Of a DNA stretch of 64,000 nt, positions 1 to 8,542 are shown piece after piece. The translations under genes and the position numbers were made by a program. This DNA comes from Tessaracoccus lacteus (GTDB taxonomy: Bacteria > Actinomycetota > Actinomycetes > Propionibacteriales > Propionibacteriaceae): positions 2,356,001 to 2,420,000 of the forward strand of contig NZ_CP123967.1 in NCBI RefSeq assembly GCF_029917005.1, written 5' to 3'. Numbering within the stretch: position 1 is the first letter of the stretch; the number at the start of each line of letters is the position of its first letter. The notes below the pieces were generated by a model, which did not search any database, was not told the origin of the DNA, and saw nothing but the letters and a program-made list of their open reading frames with translations.

Positions 1-2771
1 ATCTGCAGGCGGTGGTCGTCGTCGTAGAACGGCAGGTCCCGCATGATCGCGTTGATCGGCTCGATCCGGTCGCGGATCTCTCGCAGCGCCCGACCCAGCG
101 CGGAGTCCAGGCTGGTGAGGTCATTGCCGGACAGTGTCAGCAGGCTGTCGCGCCACTCCCTCTCCAGCTCGTGCAGCCCGCTGGTCTCGAGGTCGTCGAG
201 GATGCGCTCGAAGTCGCCGACCGACGTGTCGGGGTCGGCCAGGAGGTTCGGGTTGGGCCAGCGTTCGAGGAAGTTGGACAGCGTCCGACCGAGCAGCTCG
301 CGCTGCTGCACCAGCGTCTGCTGAGCGGTCTCGTGGTCCCTGCGCAGCCGCTGGGACGCGGAGGCCAGCGCCACATCGAAGCGCTCGAGCTGGACCGACG
401 GCGGCCCGGCCTCGTCATCGACCTCGCCCTCGAACTGCCCGGCGAGATAGGCCGCGTGGTCGTCGGCAACCAACCGCTCGTCGTCCTCGGCGGCGTCGAT
501 GACGGCCTGCGCCTCGTCCACCTCCTCCATGACGGCGCCCCAGCGCTGCTCAACGGTCTCGGCGGAGGACTTCGCCCGGCCGATCTCCTCCTTGAGCGCG
601 TCGACGTTCCGCCTGGCGGCCTTCAGCTGATGCTGCAGGTCGGCGATCCGCGGGTTTCCCTCGGTCACCTGCGCGACGATCGAGTGCCACTTCTCCTGCT
701 CGCCCTCGACCGCGGCAACGTCGACCTGTCCCCACGACAGCTCGCACACCTTCCGCAGGGCGTCGGCCCGGGCGTCGACGGCGTCCAGCGCGCCCTCCGC
801 CACGCCACATGCGTCAATGGAGTCGGCGAGCCGGCCACGAGCCTCCGCGATCAGGCGGGCGAGGTCGGCCAGTCGCCGGTCGTTGGAGAAGCCGAGCAGG
901 TTCGCGCGACCCTGTCCGCCGTGCGCACCCCGGTTGCCGCGGGCGAGCTGGCCCGTGATGGTCAGCGCCCTGCCGTGGCGCGACAGCTCGTCCGGGCTGT
1001 CGACGCAGACGAAGTTGAACTGCTCCTCGAGCCTGTCCTGCAGCCAGCCCGTGAAGGGGCCGGTCCGGTAGTCGAGCCGGCCGGGCAGCGTCCGCGGGTC
1101 CTGACGGTCGGTGGTCGGCAGCCCGGTGTGGACGCCCTCGAAGCTCAGCCGCTCGGACACGCGGACGGCGTTGATGGCCGCCCGGAATCGCGGCAGGTGG
1201 GCCGCGTCGATCAGCAGGGTCCGGGCGAACCCGCCGAGCGCAAGGTTGAACGCATCACGCCACGGCTCGAACTCGGTGCGTACCTCGATGAGCTCGCCGA
1301 CGAACGGGAGATCCTCGACCGCGAGGCCCGCCGCAAGGGCCAGCTGCTCGCGCGCCCAGCTCAGGTGCGTCGGAAAGTTACCCGTCGCGCGCTGCGCGTG
1401 ATCCCGCTCGGTCTCGAGCGCCCGGACCTCGGCCTCTGCCGATTTCCTGGCGCTCTTCGCCTCCGCGTAGGCATCGCGTGCGGACTCCTTGGGCGCCGGG
1501 TCGGCCAGCGCGGCACGGGCACGGTCGGCGAGCTGGGCGAACTGCTTCGACGTGGTTACGTCCTCCCCCAGGACGGCCAGCGACTCGTCGAGCCGGGCGC
1601 GCGTGGCCCGGACGTCGCTCAGCCGACGCTCCAGCTCCCGCAGCTCGCGCTCCGCCATCTCCAGCTTGTCGCCGCCGGCCGCCCGCAGGACCTCGGCGAG
1701 ACCCTCGCGCGCCACCTCCGCGGCGTCGGCGGCCGCCTCCTTCTCCCGGACGACGGCGTCCTTAGCCTGCTTGACTCCGTGCAGCTCCCGCTCGACGCTG
1801 CGCAGCAGCCCGAGCCTCTGCTCCGCCCTCCACAAAGTGGCGGTCGAGCCGGGGTCGTCGAAGGATCCGACGGCGTCGATCAGCCGCATACGCTCGGCGG
1901 ACTGCTCAATGCTCGCGCGCTGCTCGCGGATCGGCTCCAGCGCGCGGACCTGCTGGCGCGCCGTCACCATCCGGGTGTGCGTGGACTCGAGCTCGTCGAA
2001 GTGCGCGACGACCGCGTCGGCCGTCGCCAGCGTCTCGGGGTCCTCGAGCACCATGCGCTTGTACAGGTCGTCGACGGTGGTGATCTGCTGACCGGCCTGG
2101 ATTCGCGCGAGCAGGCTCATCGCCTTCGTCCCGGCCCCGGCAGCGCCGATGCCGAGCACCGAGTGCAGGCGGGCGGAGAACTCGCGGTCCGTGGCGACGG
2201 TGTCGAGACCCGCGGCCTTCACGGACGCGTCGCTCAGCCGGTGCGCGGCGGCGGGCTCCAGCGAGCGCAGGTCGAACGGCCCTTCGACGGTGCCCCGGAC
2301 CCGGACCGTGTCGTCGAGGAGCCTCGCGCCGGCGGGGATGTACCAGGCACGGACGGCGGTGAACCGGGTGCCGTCATGGTCGCCCCACGTCATCGCGATG
2401 GCGGTCCAGGTGTCCTCGCCATCGCCGCGCAGCACTCGGACCTTCGTGCCCTCGGCCGTGCGCGACTCGTCGAGCTTCCCGCGCCCGTAGGAGAGGATGT
2501 TGCGCTGCTCCTGGCCGCGCGGGCGCCCCGTCACGCCGCCGTTGGAGGCCCCGTTGAACGGTGTGGTGTGGGGCATCATCAGCGCGATGTAGGCGTCCAT
2601 CAGCGTCGACTTGCCGGAACCCGACCCGCCGCACAGCAGCGTCGCCGTCGGCGAGAAGCGCACGCGGTGCGGGCCGTCGTAGCCGCCCCAGTTGACCAGC
2701 TGCAGGTCCTCGGCCACCCACTGCTGCCCGCGCGAGGCTGCGGGGATGAGGCCGAAGAGCGTGTCGAGCAT
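1..2771 (-). CDS. jetC: Wadjet ATPase JetC (SMC/MksB-like), 3' end outside the window
   Basis: This is the SMC-like ATPase of a Wadjet system, which recognises and helps cleave circular foreign DNA. The frame is open from an ATG at 2771 to the window edge, giving about 923 residues; the C terminus is missing. A Walker A motif, GGSGSGKST, sits at residues 48-56 after an N-terminal segment typical of the SbcC-like P-loop proteins in this family (FGLIPAASRG, QLVNWGGYDG). The middle is rich in Glu, Arg, Leu and Ala, as expected for the long coiled coil. Near the window edge a segment reading INAIMRDLPFYDDDHRL matches a conserved block preceding the C-terminal ATPase half. It starts three bases after the jetB stop. 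The nuclease gene jetD would be expected beyond position 1 but cannot be seen. Confidence 0.9.
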   Translation of the reverse strand, partial: MLDTLFGLIPAASRGQQWVAEDLQLVNWGGYDGPHRVRFSPTATLLCGGSGSGKSTLMDAYIALMMPHTTPFNGASNGGVTGRPRGQEQRNILSYGRGKLDESRTAEGTKVRVLRGDGEDTWTAIAMTWGDHDGTRFTAVRAWYIPAGARLLDDTVRVRGTVEGPFDLRSLEPAAAHRLSDASVKAAGLDTVATDREFSARLHSVLGIGAAGAGTKAMSLLARIQAGQQITTVDDLYKRMVLEDPETLATADAVVAHFDELESTHTRMVTARQQVRALEPIREQRASIEQSAERMRLIDAVGSFDDPGSTATLWRAEQRLGLLRSVERELHGVKQAKDAVVREKEAAADAAEVAREGLAEVLRAAGGDKLEMAERELRELERRLSDVRATRARLDESLAVLGEDVTTSKQFAQLADRARAALADPAPKESARDAYAEAKSARKSAEAEVRALETERDHAQRATGNFPTHLSWAREQLALAAGLAVEDLPFVGELIEVRTEFEPWRDAFNLALGGFARTLLIDAAHLPRFRAAINAVRVSERLSFEGVHTGLPTTDRQDPRTLPGRLDYRTGPFTGWLQDRLEEQFNFVCVDSPDELSRHGRALTITGQLARGNRGAHGGQGRANLLGFSNDRRLADLARLIAEARGRLADSIDACGVAEGALDAVDARADALRKVCELSWGQVDVAAVEGEQEKWHSIVAQVTEGNPRIADLQHQLKAARRNVDALKEEIGRAKSSAETVEQRWGAVMEEVDEAQAVIDAAEDDERLVADDHAAYLAGQFEGEVDDEAGPPSVQLERFDVALASASQRLRRDHETAQQTLVQQRELLGRTLSNFLERWPNPNLLADPDTSVGDFERILDDLETSGLHELEREWRDSLLTLSGNDLTSLDSALGRALREIRDRIEPINAIMRDLPFYDDDHRLQ

Positions 2772-2773
2772 CG

Positions 2774-3505
2774 TCATTCGTCGTCCTCTTCCCGGTCGGT
2801 GTCCTCGGCCTCGACGGCGGCTCCGAGCGAGTCGTCGGCGGCGAGCCCGACGGCGCGGCGGGCGGCCTGCTCGCGGAGCCAGTCGTCCAGCTCACGCATC
2901 CGCTCGGAGCTGAGCACGATCTCCACCAGCGCGCTGATCCGGTAGCGGCCCTCCGACTCCTCCTCGACGATGCCGTCCTGGCGGAGCCTGTCGAGGGCCT
3001 TGCGGACCGCCTTCTGGCGCCTGGCCGTGTCGCCGTCGGACTCGGCGAAGTACGTCAGCACAGTCTGCTCGACCTCCTCGACGTCGACGCGCACCGACGA
3101 CTCACCGGCCGTGGACTCGCGCTGGTAGACCGTTCGGAGGTGGACGAGGACGAGGGTCTCGGCGCGCGTGTAGGCGTCGTCGCGCAGGAGGATCGGCACC
3201 TCGATCTCGTCCGAGCGGACCTGCTTCTTGTAGGCGACGCCGCGGTCGTGGTCGATGGTGAGCTGCACGAACATGTCGTGCAGCCGCGACTCGATGACCT
3301 GCTGGTTGTCGAGCAGCACGCGCCAGTCGTCGCGGTTGCGGTCGGCGAGCAGGAAGCGGCGCTGCAGCAGCCGGACGAGGACGCGCCGCACGTCGGCGTC
3401 GAGCACGCCGCGGTCGCCGGCGAACAGCTCCTCGGGATCCTCCTCCATCGCCACCGGGGCGACGAACGGGTCCTCCCGGTCCTCGGGTGCCATCGGGTCA
3501 GTCAT
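2774..3505 (-). CDS. jetB: Wadjet subunit JetB (DUF4194, MksE-like)
   Basis: A 243-residue DUF4194 protein, the KITE/winged-helix partner (MksE-like) that bridges the kleisin and the SMC ATPase in Wadjet. The core segment [17 protein letters not shown] and the [19 protein letters not shown] block are typical of the family. A winged-helix region follows ([15 protein letters not shown] and [14 protein letters not shown]), and the tail is very acidic. The ATG at 3505 is chosen because it overlaps the jetA stop by 8 nt, consistent with translational coupling. An in-frame upstream extension to 3877 would only read antisense to the jetA frame. The next gene, jetC, begins three bases after the stop. 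Confidence 0.92.
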   Translation of the reverse strand: MTDPMAPEDREDPFVAPVAMEEDPEELFAGDRGVLDADVRRVLVRLLQRRFLLADRNRDDWRVLLDNQQVIESRLHDMFVQLTIDHDRGVAYKKQVRSDEIEVPILLRDDAYTRAETLVLVHLRTVYQRESTAGESSVRVDVEEVEQTVLTYFAESDGDTARRQKAVRKALDRLRQDGIVEEESEGRYRISALVEIVLSSERMRELDDWLREQAARRAVGLAADDSLGAAVEAEDTDREEDDE

Positions 3506-4973
3506 GATTCTCCTGTTTCGCGGTGCGCGCGGTGACGGCACCGAATGCGAACCGTCGGGTGGTGCCGTCGGGGCGGAGCGCCTCGACGACGGAGACGTCG
3601 TCGCGTTCCTCCATGCCGTTGCGGTGGGCGATCTCCAGGAGGCCGAGCAGGTCGACGGGTCGGCGGGTCTCGTCGGCCGCCTCCTCGAACGCGCCGCCGA
3701 GGTCGAACCAGTCGCCGAGCCCGGCCACGTAGTCCTCGAGTTCGGTGTATCGCGGCCCGCCCCAGGCCTGCGCGTCGCCGTCGAGGAACTCGACGTCGCG
3801 GGCCTCGGCAAGCGGCGCGGGCGCGCCGGGCGGGACGAGGTCGCTGGTCGTCTGCCGCAGGTGGCCGACGTCGGCATGGGGGAAGCTGCGCAGCGGCTCG
3901 ACCCGGCTGCCTGGGCGCGAGTCCTGCATCCACGTCTGCAACCCGGACATCACGGAGCGCAGCAGCTCGTCGACCTGCCGGTCGCGGACCGGGTCGTGGG
4001 TCCGGACCTGGGCCGTGATGACGTGCGATGCCCGGCGCTGCGCGGTCAGCACCTCCTGGACGCCCTGTTCGACGCGGCGGCCGATGGCGTCGAGTTCGGC
4101 GCGCTGGGCGTCGTCGAGCAGGCTGGCGAACGACCTGAGCTGCAGGTCGCGCAGCTGGGTCGCGAGGTGGTCGATGCGCTCCGGGTCGCCGATCAGACGC
4201 AGGGCCCCGGCGAAGGCGCGGCCCTCGGCCGTGGACTGCATCACGTGCTGGCCGCGCTGCAGGTACTCCCGCAGCACCTCGCCGGTGGGCCGGATGTCGC
4301 GGCGGAGGTCGGCGATGACGTCGCGCTGCATGGCCTTGATCGACTCGGCGACCCGCGCGAAGTCGGCGGGCAGCTCGCGGGCCAGGTGGAGGACGTTCTC
4401 GGCCTCCTCCAGCAGCGACTCGTCGTCGACGGGCTCGGGGTCCGCCCCCTGCTGCAGCTCCCGGATCTGCGCGTCGAGCTCGTCGCGTTCCCGCAGCAGC
4501 CTCTCCAGGCGCCTGTGGGGGTCGACATCTGCGTCCTCGGCGAGCCTGTCGACGGCCTCCAGCAGCGTCCGGACGCGCGACCTCGACACCCGCGTGGGGC
4601 TGGCGCCCGCCCGGCCCGCGATCTCGAGCGCGCCGACGGCGTAGGCCGACAGCCGGTAGACCTCGACGTCGTCGTCGATCTGCGGCACGAGCCAGCCGAC
4701 CCGCACCCAGTAGCGGCAGATCTCCCGCGCGCCGCCCGCGGGCAGCCGAGGGCTGTCCTCCTCGTCGTAGCCCGCCGCGCGCAGCTCGGAGATCATCTCG
4801 TCGACCTCCACGTGGGCGTCGGCGACGGGCACCGTCGGACGGTCGGCGGTGAACAGCAGCGACAGGACCGCGACGACGAACGGGGCGTAGCGGCCGTGGA
4901 GCAGGTCGAGTGTGGGGTTCCTGAACGCCGTGTTCGCGCGCCGGTACGCGGCCTCTACACGGGTGTTCGTCAC
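3498..4973 (-). CDS. jetA: Wadjet subunit JetA (DUF3375, MksF-like kleisin)
   Basis: A 491-residue DUF3375 protein, the kleisin-like subunit of Wadjet. The N terminus ([20 protein letters not shown]) and the downstream winged-helix and helical blocks ([34 protein letters not shown]) are family hallmarks. A long helical and coiled-coil section follows at about residues 150-300. The start is a GTG at 4973 with only a weak ribosome-binding site. It is the first gene of the jetABC order seen here, beginning about 70 nt downstream of the 3' end of a tRNA on the same strand. It probably forms a complex with JetB and JetC that loads on DNA. No dedicated promoter is obvious in the short gap to the tRNA. 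Confidence 0.92.
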   Translation of the reverse strand: MTNTRVEAAYRRANTAFRNPTLDLLHGRYAPFVVAVLSLLFTADRPTVPVADAHVEVDEMISELRAAGYDEEDSPRLPAGGAREICRYWVRVGWLVPQIDDDVEVYRLSAYAVGALEIAGRAGASPTRVSRSRVRTLLEAVDRLAEDADVDPHRRLERLLRERDELDAQIRELQQGADPEPVDDESLLEEAENVLHLARELPADFARVAESIKAMQRDVIADLRRDIRPTGEVLREYLQRGQHVMQSTAEGRAFAGALRLIGDPERIDHLATQLRDLQLRSFASLLDDAQRAELDAIGRRVEQGVQEVLTAQRRASHVITAQVRTHDPVRDRQVDELLRSVMSGLQTWMQDSRPGSRVEPLRSFPHADVGHLRQTTSDLVPPGAPAPLAEARDVEFLDGDAQAWGGPRYTELEDYVAGLGDWFDLGGAFEEAADETRRPVDLLGLLEIAHRNGMEERDDVSVVEALRPDGTTRRFAFGAVTARTAKQENHD

Positions 4974-5041
4974 CGGGTCAGAGTAGTCGGATCGACCCCG
5001 GGTCGACCACGCGGCCCGGCTCCCGCCCAGCCGATGCGCGG

Positions 5042-5115
5042 TGCCCCCGACGGGATTCGAACCCGCACTCGGGCGGGTTTAAGCCGCCTGCCTCTGCCGG
5101 TTGGGCTACGAGGGC
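5042..5115 (-). tRNA. tRNA with UAA anticodon (predicted tRNA-Leu), short variable loop
   Basis: The minus strand folds into a cloverleaf. The acceptor stem pairs GCCCTCG with CGGGGGC. The anticodon stem GGCGG/CCGCC encloses the loop CTTAAAC, giving anticodon UAA. The T arm is GCGGG-TTCGAAT-CCCGT. The discriminator base is A and CCA is not encoded. The variable loop is only about five bases, unlike canonical class II tRNA-Leu. A spurious ORF reading PDGIRTRTRAG across this locus is a well-known tRNA artefact. The gene lies directly upstream of the Wadjet genes. Confidence 0.85.
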
Positions 5116-5212
5116 GCACCTCACGAGGATAGAGGGCAGGCGTCGGCCGGACTCGCCGGAGGTCGAACTGACACGAACCGCTAGGCTGGGATCAGACGGA
5201 AGGGGATCCCCA

Positions 5213-5731
5213 GTGACGTGGTTTCTGATCATCGGCGGCGCGGGGCTCCTCCTCGTGCTGATCTCCCTGGTCGTCGGCGACGTCGTCGACGGACTCCTCG
5301 ATCTGGACTTCCTCGACGGTGACCTCTTCTCGCTGACAAGCATCGCCGCCTTCATCGGCGCCTTCGGCTTCGGCGGCGCACTCGGCCTCTCCGTCCTCGA
5401 TCTGATGCCCGTCGCCATCGCCTGCGGCCTCGTCATCGGGTTCCTGGCCGCCTGGGGCGCCGTGAAGCTCACCCGTGCGCTGAAGTCCGGCGAGGACTCC
5501 GCGACCTTCCGCTCCGACTCCCTGATCGGCCAGCCGGCACGCGTCATCACTGCGATTCCCCAGTCCGGCTTCGGAGAGATCACCCTGACCGCGTCGGGCC
5601 ACGTGCGGAAGTTCTCCGCCCGCGCCGACGGTGAGGTCGCGGCCGGCGACGAGGTGTGGGTCTCCGCGATCGTCTCCCCCACCGCCGTCGAGGTCACGCG
5701 CGTGATCCGCACCCCGGAACTGAACACCTAG
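5213..5731 (+). CDS. NfeD-family membrane protein
   Basis: A 172-residue NfeD/YuaF-type protein. Hydrophobic segments lie at about residues 3-22, 45-65 and 68-88, followed by a soluble region at about 95-165 containing an OB-fold NfeD domain (SLIGQPARVITAIPQSGFGEI, GEVAAGDEVWVSAI). The start is a GTG preceded by the purine-rich GGAAGGGG. It is the first gene of a two-gene operon, with the flotillin gene starting 22 nt downstream. NfeD proteins typically partner flotillins (as YuaF/YuaG in Bacillus) in membrane microdomain organisation, so a structural or scaffold role is inferred. Confidence 0.9.
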   Translation: MTWFLIIGGAGLLLVLISLVVGDVVDGLLDLDFLDGDLFSLTSIAAFIGAFGFGGALGLSVLDLMPVAIACGLVIGFLAAWGAVKLTRALKSGEDSATFRSDSLIGQPARVITAIPQSGFGEITLTASGHVRKFSARADGEVAAGDEVWVSAIVSPTAVEVTRVIRTPELNT

Positions 5732-5752
5732 GAACAACCGAAAGGTCCGCCT

Positions 5753-7255
5753 ATGCCACCCGTCCTCATCGCAGTGCTCGGCCTTGTCCTCCTGCTGATC
5801 CTCGTCGGCCTGCTCATCGCGAGCCGGTACAAGGTCGCCAAGCCCAACGAGGCGTTCCTCATCACAGGCCGCAAGGGCCGTGAGGTGCGCAACCCGGAGA
5901 CCGGCCTGGTCTCCACCGACCTCAGCGGCCAGAAGGTCGTGATGGGCGGCGGCGTGTTCGTCGTGCCGTTCATCCAGCGCCTCCACGTGCTGGACCTGTC
6001 CAGCCGCCGCATCATGATCACCATCCGCAACGCGGTCTCCGGCCAGGGCATCAAGCTCAACGTCGATGGCGTCGCGATCGTCAAGGTTGGCGGCAACGAG
6101 GATTCCATCCGCGCAGCCGCGCAACGCTTCCTCTCGCAGCAGGACGAGATCGAGACCTTCACGCAGGAGACACTCGCCGGCTCGCTGCGCTCGATCGTCG
6201 GCTCGCTGACCGTCGAGCAGATCATCCGCGACCGCGCCGCCTTCGCGCAGCGTGTCACCGACGAGTCCGAGGCCTCGCTGACGGGCCAGGGCCTCGTGCT
6301 GGACACGTTCCAGATCCAGGACATCACCGACGACGGCTCGTACCTGAGCGACCTCGGCCGCCCCGAGTCGGCGAAGGTCGGCCGCCTGGCCGCCGTCGCC
6401 GAGGCCGAGGCCCGCCGTGAGGCCGAGCAGGCGCAGATCGCGGCCGAGCAGGAGATCGCCATCGCGCAGCGCCAGCTGGTGCTGAAGCAGGCCGAGATCC
6501 AGTCCGAGACCGACGCCGCCCGCGCCAAGGCCGCGGCCTCCGGGCCGCTGGCCCAGGCCGACCGCGACCAGGCGATCCTGATGGAGCAGGAGAAGGTCGC
6601 CGTCGCGCAGGCCGCGCTGAAGGAGCGTCAGCTCGACACCGAGGTCCGTCGCCCGGCTGACGCCGAGAGGTACCGCATCGAGACGCAGGCCGAGGCCGAG
6701 CGCAACGCCTCGATCTTCGAGGCGGACGCGAGCAAGGCCACGGCGATCGCGCAGGCCGAGGCGGAGGCCGAGAAGGCGCGCCTGACGGGTGTCGGCGAGA
6801 AGTCGCGTCGTTCGGCGCTGGCCGAGGCCGAGGCCATCGAGGGTGCCCGTCGAGGCGAGGCCGAGAAGGCGCGTCGTATCGCTGAGGCAGACGCCGTCCG
6901 CGCCGAGGGTGAGGCCAAGGCCGCCGCGGTGCTCGCCGTCGGTCAGGCCGAGGCCGAGGCGATGGAGAAGCGCGCAGAGGCCTTCGCAAACTACAACGAG
7001 GCCGCCGTCCTCCAGATGCTGGTGGAGATCCTGCCGCAGATGGCGGAGAAGGTCGCCGCGCCGATGGGAAACATCGACGCGCTGACCGTGATCTCGAGCG
7101 ACGGCGCCTCCTCGCTGCCGCGCCAGGTCTCCGACAACCTGCTGCAGACCATGCAGCTGGTCAAGGACACCACCGGCTTCGATCTGGGCTCGGTCCTGGA
7201 GAAGTTCGGCGCGACCGACACCAAGGCCCCGGTGAAGACCACCGAGGCCAGCTGA
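5753..7255 (+). CDS. floA: Flotillin (SPFH-domain protein)
   Basis: A 500-residue flotillin/YqiK-type protein. An N-terminal membrane segment (about residues 3-23) is followed by an SPFH/Band 7 domain at about 25-200 (KPNEAFLITGRKGR, VVPFIQRLHVLDLSSR). A long Glu/Ala/Arg-rich helical region at about 205-410 with repeated EAEA motifs is typical of flotillins and drives oligomerisation. The tail has the conserved NYNEAAVLQMLVEILPQMAE stretch. The ribosome-binding site AAAGG precedes the ATG. It is co-transcribed with the upstream nfeD gene and ends before a strong hairpin. The symbol floA is given by analogy; floT or yqiK would be equally valid. Confidence 0.93.
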   Translation: MPPVLIAVLGLVLLLILVGLLIASRYKVAKPNEAFLITGRKGREVRNPETGLVSTDLSGQKVVMGGGVFVVPFIQRLHVLDLSSRRIMITIRNAVSGQGIKLNVDGVAIVKVGGNEDSIRAAAQRFLSQQDEIETFTQETLAGSLRSIVGSLTVEQIIRDRAAFAQRVTDESEASLTGQGLVLDTFQIQDITDDGSYLSDLGRPESAKVGRLAAVAEAEARREAEQAQIAAEQEIAIAQRQLVLKQAEIQSETDAARAKAAASGPLAQADRDQAILMEQEKVAVAQAALKERQLDTEVRRPADAERYRIETQAEAERNASIFEADASKATAIAQAEAEAEKARLTGVGEKSRRSALAEAEAIEGARRGEAEKARRIAEADAVRAEGEAKAAAVLAVGQAEAEAMEKRAEAFANYNEAAVLQMLVEILPQMAEKVAAPMGNIDALTVISSDGASSLPRQVSDNLLQTMQLVKDTTGFDLGSVLEKFGATDTKAPVKTTEAS

Positions 7256-7270
7256 GCCGATCAGCCCGCC

Positions 7271-7300
7271 CAGGGGCCGCGTCTACGGGCGCGGCCCCTG
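7271..7300 (+). terminator. Hairpin terminator after the flotillin gene
   Basis: A perfect 11-bp GC-rich stem (CAGGGGCCGCG pairing with CGCGGCCCCTG) with an 8-nt loop lies 16 nt after the flotillin stop. There is no U-tract, as is common in actinobacterial terminators. Confidence 0.75.
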
Positions 7301-7330
7301 TCGCGTCTCCTGGGTCCATCGGGCAGTCTG

Positions 7331-7498
7331 CTAAGGCTCGTCGGGGCGGTCGAGCGGCGCGTCGGTGCGCTGGTCGATCCAGTCGGCCTCGTCGGCGTCG
7401 CCTGGGCCTCCGTCGGGCGCGACATCCTCGTCGGTGGGATCGACGGGCGCGTTCTGTTCTGCGAGGTCCACCTCGGGCACCTCAGGATTCATGGACAT
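7331..7498 (-). CDS. Small acidic hypothetical protein (55 aa)
   Basis: A 55-residue, strongly acidic protein beginning MSMNPEVPEVDLAEQNAPVD and ending EADWIDQRTDAPLDRPDEP. An AGGAGG ribosome-binding site lies 4 nt before the first ATG and 10 nt before the second, so either may be used. Small acidic proteins with a DEADWxxQ-like motif are common in actinobacteria and have no known function. It is convergent with the flotillin gene and shares the hairpin region at 7271-7300. The composition and strong ribosome-binding site support a real gene. Confidence 0.7.
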   Translation of the reverse strand: MSMNPEVPEVDLAEQNAPVDPTDEDVAPDGGPGDADEADWIDQRTDAPLDRPDEP

Positions 7499-7539
7499 CG
7501 GACCTCCTTGGTCGGTGACTAGACGCTACGCCCACCCTC

Positions 7540-7760
7540 GGGTCGTTGAGCACTTCGACAGGCTCAGCACGAGCCTGTCGAAACGCCTTGGGCGCAGCGA
7601 AGAGGCCAACCCCGGCCCACCACCTCGCTCCGCTCGGCGCCCTTCGACAAGCTCAGGGATCCGGAGAGAGGAGCTCAGGGATCGGAGAGAGGAGCTCAGG
7701 GATCCGGGTCGCCGAGCCTGTCGAGGTGCCCTGAGCGCAGCGAAGGGACCAACCCGACCC
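7540..7760. repeat. Cluster of CTTCGACAGGCTCAG-type intergenic repeats
   Basis: The block contains a palindrome at 7554-7582 (12-bp arms TTCGACAGGCTC/GAGCCTGTCGAA, 5-nt loop). It also holds CCTCGCTCCGCTCGGCGCCC followed by CTTCGACAAGCTCAGGGA, and two copies of a GGCGCAGCGAAG/GAGCGCAGCGAAG motif. A tandem array of about three GAGCTCAGGGATC units of roughly 21-22 nt occupies 7650-7710. The same core recurs at 55250-55410 and, in part, inside mfd. It overlaps the 3' end of the ion channel ORF. Confidence 0.85.
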
Positions 7761-8498
7761 CCACACCGTCACTCCCGGCACACACCAGACTGCTCGACGA
7801 GCAGCTGCTTCAGCTCGGCGACCTAGGGCCGCAACGCCGCGATGTCGTCGCTCGTCCTCTCCGCGGCTGTCCTGGGTCTCCCCCATCGCCTTCTCGACGA
7901 TCCACGACGCGAGCGTCGCCGTCACGACGCCGATCAGCGCGATGCCGCCGATCATCAGCCCGGCGGCCACGGCCCGTCCCGTCGGCGTCACCGGGCAATA
8001 GTCGCCGTATCCGACCGTGGTCACGGTGACCATTGCCCACCACAGCGCGTCACCGAACGTCGTGATCGGCCCACTGGACGACCGCTCGGCGTCGAGTACC
8101 GCGAGCGAGGCGATCAGGCCGATGAGGATAGTCGCGCTCATCGCGTACGCCACAACACGGCCCCGCAGCGCGTTGCCTGCACCCCTGCCGACGATGCTGA
8201 CAACGGTGAGGAACCTCACGAGCCGCAGCGGGCGCAGCATGGTCAGTGCCACGATCGCCAGGTCCAGCGGGTGCCGCAGGAACCAGGCCCACCGACGCTC
8301 GGCGAGCGCCAACCCGACGAGGTAGTCGGCAAGGAAGATCACCCACGTGACCGCGATGGCCGCCTCACACGCGACGGTGACTGCGCCCGACACCTCGGTC
8401 AGGATCGGCGCCGCATAGGCGACGAGGAACACCAGCGCCGCTCCGGCCAGCGGCCACTCCGTCGCGCTCTCCCACCGCTGAATGCGTTCGCCGTACAT
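7653..8498 (-). CDS. Voltage-gated-like potassium/ion channel with degraded C-terminal tail
   Basis: A 281-residue 6-TM ion channel of the Kv/Ion_trans_2 type. Membrane segments cover about residues 15-200. The S4-like stretch LRPLRLVRFLTVVSIVGRG is at about 89-107, and the selectivity filter TVGYGD is at about 161-166 inside ALWWAMVTVTTVGYGDYCPVT. The family's usual C-terminal coiled coil is visible in a different frame at about 7795-7850 (DIAALRP, a stop codon, then VAELKQLLVEQ). The present frame therefore carries an indel after about residue 208. The last ~70 residues, including a duplicated IPELLSP, are translated repeat sequence. The start at 8498 is chosen because homology begins there. 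The membrane part may still function. Confidence 0.8.
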   Translation of the reverse strand: MYGERIQRWESATEWPLAGAALVFLVAYAAPILTEVSGAVTVACEAAIAVTWVIFLADYLVGLALAERRWAWFLRHPLDLAIVALTMLRPLRLVRFLTVVSIVGRGAGNALRGRVVAYAMSATILIGLIASLAVLDAERSSSGPITTFGDALWWAMVTVTTVGYGDYCPVTPTGRAVAAGLMIGGIALIGVVTATLASWIVEKAMGETQDSRGEDERRHRGVAALGRRAEAAARRAVWCVPGVTVWGSGWSLRCAQGTSTGSATRIPELLSPIPELLSPDP

Positions 8499-8542
8499 GG
8501 CCACATTGTGCCTGCTCGGCCGGGAGTCGGCCGCGGCAACCG

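Noticed and set aside
12-2945. A 977-codon open frame on the plus strand
   Set aside because: It runs antisense to jetC in a stop-free GC-rich register, has no family resemblance, and jetC with its Walker A motif is clearly the real gene.
5040-5130. A protein tail reading PDGIRTRTRAG across 5040-5130
   Set aside because: This is the familiar spurious translation of a tRNA gene.
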